A stretch of 64,000 bases of DNA from contig JAEWRI010000038.1 of the NCBI GenBank assembly GCA_023460085.1, positions 1 to 64,000 on the forward strand, written 5' to 3'. Below, one piece after another: positions 24,246 to 32,661 of the stretch. The stretch is from Bacillota bacterium. GTDB taxonomy: Bacteria; Bacillota; Clostridia; Christensenellales; SZUA-584. The position numbers and the translations under genes are program-made. The notes beneath the pieces were generated by a model, which made no database searches, was not told where the DNA came from, and worked only from the letters and a program-made list of their open reading frames with translations. Within the stretch, counting starts at the first letter, position 1. Every line of letters begins with the position of its first letter.

Positions 24246-24691
24246 ACCTGATATTTATTATTTTCGATATAGCGCCAGGTTTCCATGAATTCCTGTTCAT
24301 TGCGAAGGATGTGTTCGTAATAATTCCGCTGCCATATATGCTTGTCGAACGGTGGAAATACTCCCGATTTCACACCGCGGAGATACGCGTTTGTCGTCAT
24401 CGTTTTGAACCATCCGATAATACCCTGTAGGGGCGACCCTGTGTGGTCGCCCGACAGCAGCAGTATAAAATGAATATGGTCCGGCATAATCACATACGTT
24501 TCAATTCTTGCATTTCCGAATTTTTTCTCAATCTCAAGCAGCCAGCTTTCCATCAATTTCGCTGACCCATTGGTCGTTTCCAAAAGGCAGGCGCGCTGGT
24601 GCGTGCATATGGTAACAAAATATGCGTTGTTTTGCGCGTAGTCATAACCGCGCAGCCGAACCTGTTTTCTGCGGGGCTGATTTGACATCAT
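24236..24691 (-). CDS. REP-associated tyrosine transposase (RAYT, Y1/IS200-like)
   Basis: The 151-residue protein is a Y1 HUH single-strand transposase. YFVTICTHQR is the first strand, PDHIHFILL holds the HUH metal site, and NYYEHIL carries the probable catalytic Tyr. RAYT proteins cut and join REP palindromes and are thought to spread them. REP-like elements flank this gene on both sides. One (24427-24453) is inside the coding region in frame and encodes SGDHTGSPLQG at about residues 80-90. The TAG stop (24236-24238) is part of the downstream element. AGGGGTG precedes the ATG pair. The gene looks intact. Confidence 0.88.
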   Translation of the reverse strand: MMSNQPRRKQVRLRGYDYAQNNAYFVTICTHQRACLLETTNGSAKLMESWLLEIEKKFGNARIETYVIMPDHIHFILLLSGDHTGSPLQGIIGWFKTMTTNAYLRGVKSGVFPPFDKHIWQRNYYEHILRNEQEFMETWRYIENNKYQVTP

Positions 24692-24717
24692 AATGCACCC
24701 CTGAATTCTGCTACCCC

Positions 24718-24797
24718 GTAGGGGCGACCCTGTGTGGTCGCCCGTGTCCGGCGTTACTGCAACTGCACCGGGCCGCCACGCAGGGCGGCCCCTACGG
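24718..24797. repeat. REP-like palindrome pair upstream of RAYT
   Basis: GTAGGGGCGACCCTGTGTGG (from 24718) and GGCCGCCACGCAGGGCGGCC (from 24771) lie in the same arrangement as the tandem units at 23987. The right end supplies the stop codon of the HAD gene. Confidence 0.8.
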
Positions 24798-25448
24798 GTT
24801 CAGCCCCCGCAGCGCCTCCACCTTCACCCCGCGCAAGCTGCGCACCACCACGTCCGCCAGCGATAAATCCTGCCCGCTGCTGCCGGAGACGCCCACGGCC
24901 TTCATGCCCGCCGCCTTGGCAGCCATCACGCCCATCTGCGCGTCCTCGATGACCACGCACTCCTCCGGAGCCACGGAAAGCAGCTTCGCCGCCAGCAGAA
25001 ATATGCCGGGCTCCGGCTTGCTCTGCCCCGCGAGGTCCGCCGTCGAAACGGCCTGCACATAGGGCCCAAGGCCAAGGCGCGTCACCACGCTTTCGGCGTA
25101 GGCCATCGGCGAGGACGTCGCAATCGCCACCTTCAGCCCGGCCTTGGCGCAGCGCTTCAGCAGCCGCACCGCCGGGCGGATGACCTTTATCGCGCCCGCG
25201 TAGTAATGGGCCCGCATGTGCTCGTGTTCCAGCCGCACCAGCGTGTCGATGTCAAACGCGGCCTCCGGCTTCTTCCCGGCCAAATCGCGCCACATCGCGG
25301 CAGAGCTCATGCCCCGGTACTGCTTCTGCTCGGCTATCGTCACGGGCAGCCCAAACTGCCGGATCAGCTGCATGTTGATGCGCACGTACTCCGGTTCGGT
25401 ATCCACAATCACGCCGTCCATATCAAACAAAACTGCCTTCAGCATCAT
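24792..25448 (-). CDS. HAD family phosphatase (beta-phosphoglucomutase-like)
   Basis: The 218-residue HAD hydrolase has motif I DMDGVIVDTEP (Asp nucleophile near residue 9), motif II IATSS, Lys in SKPEPGIF and motif IV VIEDAQMGVMAA. A helical cap (about 15-85) makes it subfamily IA, near beta-phosphoglucomutase and sugar-phosphate phosphatases. The substrate is unknown. The last codons and the TAG stop lie in a REP-like element (LRGLNP then stop), so the C-terminus has been altered by the insertion. The start overlaps the stop of the pseudouridine synthase gene. Confidence 0.88.
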   Translation of the reverse strand: MMLKAVLFDMDGVIVDTEPEYVRINMQLIRQFGLPVTIAEQKQYRGMSSAAMWRDLAGKKPEAAFDIDTLVRLEHEHMRAHYYAGAIKVIRPAVRLLKRCAKAGLKVAIATSSPMAYAESVVTRLGLGPYVQAVSTADLAGQSKPEPGIFLLAAKLLSVAPEECVVIEDAQMGVMAAKAAGMKAVGVSGSSGQDLSLADVVVRSLRGVKVEALRGLNP

Positions 25449-26125
25449 ACCTCCGGAATGTCAAACCGGTCGAACGGGGGCCGCACCGGTATGCTGTCAA
25501 AACACATGGGTGTCTTTTGGGTCGGGTGGACGAGGCACACGCGGCAGGCGTGCAGCGCCAGCGGCTGCTTTACATCCCTCGCGCCGTACTTCATGTCGCC
25601 GTAGACCGCGCACCCCACGGCGGCGAACTGCGCGCGAATCTGATGAAACCGCCCGGTCAGCAGCCGCGCCCGCACGAGCGTGAGGCCGCCCTGCGTGTCC
25701 AGCGTCTCATATTCCAGCACCGCCTGCTTTGCGTTTGCAGCGCCTTCCTGCACGATGCGCGCGGTATGCGTCTGCTCATCCTTCACCAGCCAGTGAACCA
25801 GCTCGCCTTGCTTTGGCTGCGGGGCCTTCGTCAGCACCGCAAGGTAGGTCTTGTCAAACTCCCGGTTGCGTATCTGCTCCGAGAGGCGCGCGGCTGCCTT
25901 GGACGTGCGCGCAAACACCATCACGCCGCTCGTGGGCCTGTCCAGCCGGTGCACAAGGCCGAGGAATACGTCGCCCGGCTTGTTGTATTTCTCCTTGACG
26001 TACGCCTTGCAGAGGGTCAGCATGTCGGCGTCGCCCGATTCGTCCGCCTGAGACGGCACGCCGTAGGGCTTGTCCACCACAAGCAGATGGTTGTCCTCGT
26101 ACAATACGTGAAGCGGCTCGCTCAC
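25445..26125 (-). CDS. RluA family pseudouridine synthase
   Basis: The 226-residue protein has no S4 domain and carries the catalytic motif GLVHRLDRPTSGVMVFA, where Asp is the nucleophile. RLLTGRFHQIRAQF and LALHACRVCLVHP complete the RluA/RsuA core. It makes pseudouridine in rRNA or tRNA; the site is not predictable. The GTG at 26125 is preferred: AAGGTGG lies six bases upstream, and the GTG overlaps the TGA of the methyltransferase gene. A GTG nine bases earlier is in frame but has no ribosome site. It is the middle gene of an overlapping three-gene minus-strand operon. Confidence 0.88.
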   Translation of the reverse strand: MSEPLHVLYEDNHLLVVDKPYGVPSQADESGDADMLTLCKAYVKEKYNKPGDVFLGLVHRLDRPTSGVMVFARTSKAAARLSEQIRNREFDKTYLAVLTKAPQPKQGELVHWLVKDEQTHTARIVQEGAANAKQAVLEYETLDTQGGLTLVRARLLTGRFHQIRAQFAAVGCAVYGDMKYGARDVKQPLALHACRVCLVHPTQKTPMCFDSIPVRPPFDRFDIPEV

Positions 26126-26970
26126 GTGCGCCACCTTGCCGTGGTACCGCAGGGCAGCAGTACCGCGCTGTCCTTCTGCGGCAGTGCCAGCGTGCCGGAT
26201 TCCACCCTGCCCCCGCCCGGCATCAGAATGCTGAGCAGGTTGCGCGAGACCACGTCCGAAAGGCCGGTGGTATACGAGTTGATGATGAAGAACAGCGGGT
26301 TGTCCGAAAGCAGCGCGGCGCAGTCCTTTACGAGACCAAAGAGCGCGTCCTCAATCTTCCACACGCTGTTGCCGCTGCGCCCGTAGCTGGGCGGGTCCAT
26401 GATGATGGCGTCGTATTTGCTGCCCCGCCGCTGCTCACGCTGCACAAACTTGCCGCAGTCGTCCGCGATATAGCGCACGTTGCCGCCCGATAAACCGGAT
26501 AGCTGCACATTCTCCTTCGCCCACTCGTTCATGCTTTTGGCCGCGTCGACATGGACCACGGAAGCGCCCGCCGAGAGCGCCGCCAGCGTTGCGCCGCCGG
26601 TATACGCAAACAGGTTCAGCACGCGAATCTGCCGCCTGCTATCTGCAATGGTGCTGCGGATAGTTTCCCAGTTGACGGCCTGCTCCGGGAACACGCCGAT
26701 GTGCTTGAAGCCCGTGGGGCGAACAATGAACTTCAGCGGGCCCACGCTGATGGCCCATTTCTCCGGCACCTTTTTGATGAAGCGCCATTTGCCGCCGCCG
26801 GTATCAGCGCGGTCGTACACTGCATGCGGCTTCCACAGCCGGGGCTGCGTGCGCTCCCATATCACCTGGGGATCGGGCCGCTGCAAAATGATGCCGCCCA
26901 CGTTCTCCAGCTTTTCGCCGCCGCCCGTATCCAGCAGCGTATAATCGTTTAAATAATCTGCAACAAACAT
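26122..26970 (-). CDS. Class I SAM-dependent RNA methyltransferase (COG1092-like)
   Basis: The 282-residue protein has the Rossmann SAM motif VLNLFAYTGGATLAAL, followed by ASVVHVDAAKSMNEWAKEN. The catalytic-type DPPSYGRS block follows. This is the pattern of COG1092/RlmI-like 23S rRNA methyltransferases without a PUA domain. The start at 26970 has GGAGGGA four bases upstream. The N-terminal part (about 1-80) is specific to a clostridial subgroup. It overlaps the pseudouridine synthase gene by GTGA, which fits a shared role in rRNA modification. Confidence 0.85.
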   Translation of the reverse strand: MFVADYLNDYTLLDTGGGEKLENVGGIILQRPDPQVIWERTQPRLWKPHAVYDRADTGGGKWRFIKKVPEKWAISVGPLKFIVRPTGFKHIGVFPEQAVNWETIRSTIADSRRQIRVLNLFAYTGGATLAALSAGASVVHVDAAKSMNEWAKENVQLSGLSGGNVRYIADDCGKFVQREQRRGSKYDAIIMDPPSYGRSGNSVWKIEDALFGLVKDCAALLSDNPLFFIINSYTTGLSDVVSRNLLSILMPGGGRVESGTLALPQKDSAVLLPCGTTARWRT

Positions 26971-27176
26971 GATTCCCTCCGTTCCCCCACTATACCATCC
27001 GCGGCGTTTTTTTGAAAGCCCCGCCCTGCCGCGGTACGCAATTAGAATTGTTTTCAATATCTTGTTAAGGTTTGGGTTAAGGCTTTGTCGAAAAATGACG
27101 ATAGAAATATAAAAGGGCTGTTTGCGCCGTCCTTTCTGTTTCATCCCAATTCGAATTTTGCTTAAGGAGAACCGAC

Positions 27177-29357
27177 GTGAGAAAGCTATTTGTGCGGAAA
27201 CAAACCAACAATGACACACTTCAGCCGGAAAAGAAGCTGAACCGCAAAAACGGCAAACCGAAGAAAGAGAAACGCAGGCACAAGCGCCTTTTTCTGGAGA
27301 ACGTGCGAATTGCGCCCAAGCTTTTAGGAGCGTTTCTGGTCATCGCGCTCATCAGCACCGCGGTAGGCCTGTACGCCGCATTCAGTTTACGCAACTCCAG
27401 CGTCGTATTCAAAGACCTGTACGCCCATGTCCTTCTGCCCACCAAGAACCTTTCCACCGTGCTGGGCAGCATCGACAACGAACAAATCACCATCCGCCAG
27501 GCCGTTATCAACAGCACCGACGGCGGGAACTACATCCCGGTGTATAAATCGTCCATCAGCAACATCCGGAGCGGGCTGGAGTCCCAGCTCCGCACCATGG
27601 AATCGCTGCTGCCCGAGGACAGCCTTGAAACCTACGCGCAGTTTAAAGAGGCCAACGACACCTATCAGCAGCTGCTGGATGAGACGCTGGAGAAGCTGAT
27701 AACCGGGGACAACGCCTACGCCACCAAACAGATATCCACCGGCGGAGACTTGTACGAGGCCGAAAAGGAAGTCAAATCGCTGCTGGACGATTTGATATAC
27801 GCGGTGACCGCCAATTCGGCTTCCACCACCACCGCCAACAGCAAAACCGCCGACAGCGTGTTCATGATTACGATTATCACCGTCAGCGCCGTACTGCTGT
27901 TCTCCGTCACCATCGGCATTCTTATTTCCATCGGCATCAGCAAGCCGGTGAAAAAGCTGACGGAGAACGCCAAGCTGCTGGCCGCGGGCGATATCAACAT
28001 CGACATTTCCGAGACGGTGGGCAAGGATGAAATCGGGCAAATCCGCGAGGCGTTCCGCAAGATACTAAAAGTCGTGCAGGAAATGACGCAGGATACCGAC
28101 ATGCTGATTGCCGCCGCCGCGCAGGGCGAGCTCTCGGTGCGCGCCGACGCGACGAAGCACGAGGGCGCATACCGCAGAATCATCGAGGGCTTCAACGCGA
28201 CGCTCGACTCCATGGTGACCCCGACGGTAGAGTCTGCAAAAGCGCTGGACGAGCTGGCAAACGGCAACCTCAACGTCAGCGTGGACGGCAACTTCGAGGG
28301 CGACTTCGCCATCGTCAAGAACGCGTTCAACAACACCGTGGAAACCCTCAAACGCTACATCGGCGAAATCACCGCCGTGATGGAGAACATATCGGACGGC
28401 GTGCTCGATACCAATATCGAGACGGAGTACAAGGGCGATTTCATCGCGCTGAAGGACTCCATCAACCAGAGCATATTGTCGTTCAGCGAGGTCATCAAGG
28501 AAATCGACACCGCGGCGGAAGAGGTCGCGCAGGGCACGCTGCTGCTCTCCAGCGGCAGCCAGACCATCTCTCAGGGCGCTACGGAGCAGGCCAGCGCGCT
28601 GGAGCAGCTGACAGCCTCGCTGGATGACATCTCCGGCGAAACGGCGCGCAACGCGGACAGGGCCAAGCAGGCGAACGAAATCTCCATGGCGGCCAAGAAC
28701 TACGCGCTGAGCGGCAACGAGAAGATGAAACTGCTGCAGACCGCGATGAAGGACATCAACGAGTCGTCCGCGAACATCTCCAAAATCATCAAGGTCATCG
28801 ACGACATCGCCTTCCAGACCAACATATTGGCGCTGAACGCCGCCATCGAGGCTGCGCGCGCCGGGGTGCACGGCAAAGGATTCGCGGTCGTCGCCGACGA
28901 GGTGCGCAACCTTGCCGCGAGGAGCGCAAACGCCGCCAAGGAAACCACGGAGCTCATCGAGAACTCCATCAAGAAGTCCAACGCGGGAACCCGCATCGCC
29001 GACGAAACCGCCAGCGCGCTGCTGGAAATCGTGGGCGAAATCGAAAAAACCGTTGCGCTCTCCAGCGAAATCGCGGCGGCATCCAGCGGGCAGGCCGCCG
29101 GAATAGAGCAGGTGGGCCGGGGCATCGAGCAGCTTTCCGTCGTCGTGCAGACCAACTCCGCCACCGCGGAGGAAGCCGCGGCGTCGTCCGAAGAGCTCTC
29201 CAGCCAGGCGGACGCGCTCAAGAAGCTGGTGGAAAAGTTCCAGCTCAGCAGCGCGCAGGTGTACGAGCCTTCGCAAGGCTTCGAGCCCGAGCCGGAGCAT
29301 GCCGCCGTCCGTCCGGGAAAAATCGCGCTCAACGATTCCGATTTCGGCAAGTATTGA
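27177..29357 (+). CDS. Methyl-accepting chemotaxis protein
   Basis: The 726-residue receptor has a basic cytoplasmic N-terminus, TM1 (about 49-70), a four-helix-bundle type external domain (about 71-225) and TM2 (about 228-252). HAMP follows, then two more HAMP-like repeats (GFNATLDSMV..., AFNNTVETLK..., SINQSILSFS). The signalling hairpin lies at about 545-590 (NILALNAAIEAARAG, FAVVADEVRNLAARSA). There is no C-terminal CheR-tethering pentapeptide. The start codon is GTG with AAGGAGA upstream. Upstream, TTAA (27077) and GACGATAG (27097) resemble a sigma-D promoter weakly. No che or fla genes lie nearby. Confidence 0.92.
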   Translation: MRKLFVRKQTNNDTLQPEKKLNRKNGKPKKEKRRHKRLFLENVRIAPKLLGAFLVIALISTAVGLYAAFSLRNSSVVFKDLYAHVLLPTKNLSTVLGSIDNEQITIRQAVINSTDGGNYIPVYKSSISNIRSGLESQLRTMESLLPEDSLETYAQFKEANDTYQQLLDETLEKLITGDNAYATKQISTGGDLYEAEKEVKSLLDDLIYAVTANSASTTTANSKTADSVFMITIITVSAVLLFSVTIGILISIGISKPVKKLTENAKLLAAGDINIDISETVGKDEIGQIREAFRKILKVVQEMTQDTDMLIAAAAQGELSVRADATKHEGAYRRIIEGFNATLDSMVTPTVESAKALDELANGNLNVSVDGNFEGDFAIVKNAFNNTVETLKRYIGEITAVMENISDGVLDTNIETEYKGDFIALKDSINQSILSFSEVIKEIDTAAEEVAQGTLLLSSGSQTISQGATEQASALEQLTASLDDISGETARNADRAKQANEISMAAKNYALSGNEKMKLLQTAMKDINESSANISKIIKVIDDIAFQTNILALNAAIEAARAGVHGKGFAVVADEVRNLAARSANAAKETTELIENSIKKSNAGTRIADETASALLEIVGEIEKTVALSSEIAAASSGQAAGIEQVGRGIEQLSVVVQTNSATAEEAAASSEELSSQADALKKLVEKFQLSSAQVYEPSQGFEPEPEHAAVRPGKIALNDSDFGKY

Positions 29358-29485
29358 ACCTAACGTTCCGACGCCTCTCGTACCTGTGCGGGGGGCGTTT
29401 TTCATACCTGCGAACAGGGCGCGTACGGCCCGCTGCGCGCCGCTCTCCGGTTTTTATTGAAATATTGTTAAATCGTAATTTTATA

Positions 29486-29514
29486 TTGACTTTTATTTTC
29501 TTAAAGTATATTTT
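29486..29514 (+). promoter_or_regulatory. Promoter of the DUF2089 operon
   Basis: TTGACT (29486-29491) and TATTTT (29509-29514) are 17 bases apart in an AT-rich stretch. TATATT (29507-29512) is an alternative -10. AAAGGAGGT follows before the ATG at 29540. Confidence 0.6.
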
Positions 29515-29539
29515 AATATTATTAAAGGAGGTATCCGCC

Positions 29540-29833
29540 ATGCCGATATCGGAACCCGAATGGATGAGCAATCTGGACGACGAAGATATGGCCTTCATCA
29601 AGCGCTTCATACTGGCGTCCGGCTCGCTGAAGGAAATCGCGGGGCAGTACGGCGTCACGTACCCCACCGTGCGGCTGCGTCTGGATCGGCTCATCCAGAA
29701 GATACGAATCGGGGAGGATGCCGCAAACGAGCCCTATGTGGCGCTTATTAAGCGGCTCGCCATCAGCGAAAAGATTGATTTCGAGGCCGCCAAAACGCTA
29801 ATCTCCGAGTACAAAAAACTCCACGCCCAATAA
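29540..29833 (+). CDS. DUF2089 family protein
   Basis: The 97-residue protein matches DUF2089 (WMSNLDDEDMAFIKRFILASGSLKEIAGQYGVTYPTVRLRLDRL, split here by domain). A helix-turn-helix of sigma-like type is visible at about 30-55 (SLKEIAGQYGV, YPTVRLRLD). Such proteins accompany small membrane proteins and are presumed DNA-binding. The N-terminal zinc ribbon seen in longer members is absent. The start is fixed by a strong GGAGG site. The next gene begins 15 bases after the stop. Confidence 0.82.
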   Translation: MPISEPEWMSNLDDEDMAFIKRFILASGSLKEIAGQYGVTYPTVRLRLDRLIQKIRIGEDAANEPYVALIKRLAISEKIDFEAAKTLISEYKKLHAQ

Positions 29834-29848
29834 AGAAAGGATTCGATT

Positions 29849-30172
29849 ATGGAAACTCTCGGCGTCGTACTCTTCATCGTGGCTGCGCTTGCCACGTTTG
29901 CGGGCATCCTGTTGCTTCAGATATTTCTTTCAAAGCGGGACAGCCGGTGGCTCGGGCTGATATTGCCTGTCATCAGCTTTCTCCTGTCCTTTCTGTTCCC
30001 GATGAACATGGTCAGTTTGGGGGATGCAGGGCAGAGCGCGTTGATGTTTGTGCTGGTTCTGCTGCTCGGCAACATCCCCACCGTCATACTGCTGGCCATA
30101 TACGCCGCGTGCCGGGAAGGCCGCCGCAAGAAAGCGCAGCTGGAGAAGATGAAGTTACAGGATTTGCAGTAG
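29849..30172 (+). CDS. Small membrane protein downstream of DUF2089
   Basis: The 107-residue protein has three hydrophobic segments (about 4-26, 35-52, 62-86) and a basic, Lys-rich C-terminal tail of about 20 residues. It has an AAAGAAAGGA site upstream and is cotranscribed with the DUF2089 gene. This pairing of a DUF2089 regulator and a small membrane protein recurs in Firmicutes; function unknown. Confidence 0.7.
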   Translation: METLGVVLFIVAALATFAGILLLQIFLSKRDSRWLGLILPVISFLLSFLFPMNMVSLGDAGQSALMFVLVLLLGNIPTVILLAIYAACREGRRKKAQLEKMKLQDLQ

Positions 30173-30232
30173 CCGCGGCGATACAAAAACGGCCGGGTTT
30201 CCCCCGCAGCCCTGCGCTGTCCAAAAACCCCC

Positions 30233-30383
30233 ACCTATGTCATGCTGAGCGTAAGCGAAGCATCTTTAGCTGGCTTGATTTCAAAGATTTGTTTGAACCC
30301 AGCATGGGTAGCAAGTACTCTGCACCTTCACAGTGACGTGAAATACCTTTGTTGACAGTCTGAGCGGCGGGGTTTCCCCCGCC
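30233..30383. repeat. Intergenic repeat and hairpin
   Basis: TCATGCTGAGCGTAAGCGAAGCATCT (from about 30239) is a dispersed repeat type widespread in Clostridia. GGCGGGG-TTTC-CCCCGCC (about 30366-30383) is a hairpin that could end the minus-strand regulator gene. Confidence 0.55.
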
Positions 30384-30392
30384 GCACCGCAC

Positions 30393-31286
30393 TTACGCCT
30401 GCCCTGCCTGCCGCACGGGCCTCGCCTCGATGTAGCCGCGGTAGCCCATGGGCGCGAGCTGAAAGCGCGGGCCGTCCTCGTCCGCCCACTCGAAGCCGTA
30501 CAGACCCGGGTCGTAGCTTTTCATGACCTCCCACAAATCGCCGATTGCGTCCTCAAACTTCTCTTCCGCGAACGGCGGCCCCTGAAACACCATCATGCTG
30601 CACGCGGGCAGCGAGATGACCTCGTACCCCTCCGGCACCTCGCCCGAAAAATCCGCCGGGACCTCCACGCCCTGCGCGTATACCGACGTGCCGGGCTTCA
30701 CCATATGCTCCGGCAGCCACATGCCGATGGGCTCGTACAGCGCGCCGCGGATGCTCCCCAGCACCTCCCACACGCCGCAGCCGACTTCCTCGCAGTAGTC
30801 GAAGTAGTGCGCTGCCGTGACGCCGCGCTTCAGTATCAGCTTCCTCTCGGGCCGCTCCGCCACCTGCACGAACACCGTGCTCAAATTCGCCATGGTTCTC
30901 TCTCCTTGCTGTTTTGTGAGGTAATAGTCGCGGGACGGCAGAAACCGCTTCAGCGGCGGGCGCTGCAGCGCGTAGGCCTTGGGCGCGATGCCGAACTGCC
31001 TGCTGAACGCGCGCGTGAAGCCCTCGTGCGTGCCGAATACGAAGTCCAGCGCCACGTCGATAACCTTCGCCCCATCGTGCAGGCGCGCCGCCGCCGCAGA
31101 CAGCCGCCGGGCGCGCAGGTAGTCGAAGGGCGTCTCCCCCGTCAGCTCCTTGAAGATGCGCGCGGCATGCCACTGCGAGTACCCCGATTTGCGCGCCAGC
31201 TCGCCCATCGTGATGGGTTCCCCGATGTGCTCCTCGATGGTCTCCTGCATGCGCTGCACCGCCATCACCTTCTGCCAATGCTCCAT
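30393..31286 (-). CDS. AraC family regulator with GyrI-like effector domain
   Basis: The 297-residue protein has two AraC helix-turn-helix motifs at the N-terminus (about 5-105; ITMGELARKSGYSQWHAARIFKEL and VIDVALDFVFGTHEGFTRAF). A GyrI-like/Rob-type small-molecule binding domain follows (about 130-295). This is the Rob/BmrR-like arrangement used to sense lipophilic compounds. The start at 31286 has CCGGAGGT upstream; the frame is open a further 21 codons with no ribosome site. The adjacent genes give no sure target. Confidence 0.88.
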   Translation of the reverse strand: MEHWQKVMAVQRMQETIEEHIGEPITMGELARKSGYSQWHAARIFKELTGETPFDYLRARRLSAAAARLHDGAKVIDVALDFVFGTHEGFTRAFSRQFGIAPKAYALQRPPLKRFLPSRDYYLTKQQGERTMANLSTVFVQVAERPERKLILKRGVTAAHYFDYCEEVGCGVWEVLGSIRGALYEPIGMWLPEHMVKPGTSVYAQGVEVPADFSGEVPEGYEVISLPACSMMVFQGPPFAEEKFEDAIGDLWEVMKSYDPGLYGFEWADEDGPRFQLAPMGYRGYIEARPVRQAGQA

Positions 31287-31360
31287 TTTCTTACCTCCGG
31301 AGACAGCATACCGCGGCGCGCGCTTCATTTCTTGACCGCGCGTGCGCAAATATAACCATC

Positions 31361-31386
31361 GGCGCGTCCGGGAGGCCGCGCCCTAC
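31361..31386 (+). repeat. REP-like core element, dispersed copy
   Basis: GGCGCG-TC-CGGGAG-GC-CGCGCCCTAC, identical in core to the copy at 14999 and to the left arm at 61032. Confidence 0.75.
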
Positions 31387-31422
31387 AGACCGCGCGCGCA
31401 ATGCTTCTGTCCATTATATCAC

Positions 31423-31460
31423 TTTACGGGGTGCCGGTTTGGCGGTATAATACGCGCATA
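31423..31460 (+). promoter_or_regulatory. Promoter followed by a possible dead leaderless start
   Basis: TTTACG (31423-31428), 17 bases and TATAAT (31446-31451). Six bases after the -10 the sequence reads ATA CAG AAA TTC ATC, a hydrophobic opening like that of the gene at 32272 but with ATA in place of ATG. The frame soon breaks. No intact gene occupies 31287-31637. Confidence 0.4.
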
Positions 31461-31637
31461 CAGAAATTCATCGGCCTTATCATCATCCGGCAGCCTGCTT
31501 TGAGAAGTCCATCGCGCCCGTGGCGCTGGCCATCCTCCCTGCGGGCGCGGCCTGGTCGTGGCGCATTTCGCCTACGCGGACGAAGCGCTTTTCATGACGG
31601 TTTGTGCCGCTGACGGTCAGCGGAAGAATGGAGCAAC

Positions 31638-31925
31638 ATGGAAGCCTACTATGGCCTTATCGCGCTGTTTATGGTATCGGTAAACGGAAGGTTTCTGCGT
31701 GCGATGCAATTATTCTCCGATAAATATGTCAACGATGAAGTTTCGATATTCTGGTTTATTCAGCCCTTTGTGCTGCCGATGGCGGCGCTCGTTGGCTTGG
31801 CAGTGCTGGTTTTTTTCAAAACCGATATTCTGGCATGGATTGCACTGTCCGGGCTGGCTTTTGAAATCGTATGCGCTGTGTATCGAAACAAAGCCCGAAA
31901 AAAACTGAGCCCTCCGGTAAGCTGA
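31638..31925 (+). CDS. Small membrane protein, unknown function
   Basis: The 95-residue protein has three hydrophobic stretches (about 3-17, 37-60 and 66-82) and a Lys/Arg-rich tail. A weak GGAGC lies upstream. Base composition is more AT-rich than most neighbours. No family recognised; it sits 53 bases before another small membrane protein. Confidence 0.5.
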   Translation: MEAYYGLIALFMVSVNGRFLRAMQLFSDKYVNDEVSIFWFIQPFVLPMAALVGLAVLVFFKTDILAWIALSGLAFEIVCAVYRNKARKKLSPPVS

Positions 31926-31978
31926 TTGCTATATTCCCGGTTTACGAACCGGATGCTTCTACAGAAGACGGAGGAACC

Positions 31979-32188
31979 ATGAAAAAAATATCGCTGAAAA
32001 TTTATGTTGTGGCTATGTTCCTGTGGATTCCTTTATGCGTATTGATGGTATTCGGAGCAAGGTATCCGGTTTCCGCGATACTGTTTTTCGCAGCGCTGCT
32101 CGTGAATATCATCATGGGCATACTAACCACCGCGAATCTGTATCGGATGAAAAAGCGGCATCCGCTTTCATCGCTGCCTCCGGAATAA
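31979..32188 (+). CDS. Small membrane protein, unknown function
   Basis: The 69-residue protein has two hydrophobic segments (about 7-27 and 31-50) and a basic C-terminus. GACGGAGGAACC gives a clear ribosome site before the ATG. It probably belongs with the preceding small membrane gene. Confidence 0.65.
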   Translation: MKKISLKIYVVAMFLWIPLCVLMVFGARYPVSAILFFAALLVNIIMGILTTANLYRMKKRHPLSSLPPE

Positions 32189-32236
32189 TCGTTGGCCATA
32201 TGGCAAGATGATTCCATCGCGCAGGAATATTATCTC

Positions 32237-32272
32237 TTTACTACCCGCTGCGTGTTCGTTATAATACACGTA
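32237..32272 (+). promoter_or_regulatory. Promoter placed for a leaderless transcript
   Basis: TTTACT (32237-32242), 17 bases and TATAAT (32260-32265). The ATG starts six bases after the -10, so transcription should start at or within a base or two of it. No ribosome site can fit between. Confidence 0.6.
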
Positions 32273-32661
32273 TGAAGAAGTTCCTGCTGGTGCTGTTGAT
32301 TGTGGTATTCGCAATCGAAATACTCGCCGCGTGCGCTCCCATCAACGCGGAGGCGATTAAGGCGTCCGCGATGGCGCTGCCCGGATGGGTCATCATCCTG
32401 GGCGCGGTCGTGCTGTTTCTCATCGGCTTCGGCATCATCTGGAAGCTGATACCCGGCTTTGTGAAGTTCATCGCGCTGGTGGCGTTGGCCATCATACTCG
32501 CGGGCGCGGCCTACGGCATATGGCATATCGCCATCGTGGACAAGGCGCTGGACGAGGTGGAGAACATCCGCGAGAGCTACGGCGCGCAAACAAGCGAGTC
32601 ACCCTCGGAGAGCGGGAGTGGCGGCCTTGATATCGACATCCACATCGGCGGCAGCAACTAA
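32272..32661 (+). CDS. Small lipoprotein or membrane protein, probably leaderless
   Basis: The 129-residue protein starts with a signal and lipobox ILAAC (Cys21). Two further hydrophobic segments follow (about 36-62 and 64-84), then a Ser/Gly-rich tail ending DIDIHIGGSN. No family recognised. The ATG is six bases after a good TATAAT and has no Shine-Dalgarno, which points to leaderless translation. It overlaps the convergent nrdG end by four bases. Confidence 0.65.
   Translation: MKKFLLVLLIVVFAIEILAACAPINAEAIKASAMALPGWVIILGAVVLFLIGFGIIWKLIPGFVKFIALVALAIILAGAAYGIWHIAIVDKALDEVENIRESYGAQTSESPSESGSGGLDIDIHIGGSN

Noticed and set aside
23626..24246. Long frames across the REP field on both strands
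   Set aside because: They translate repeats (for example GRPLRC repeats) and change with unit number; no start signals.
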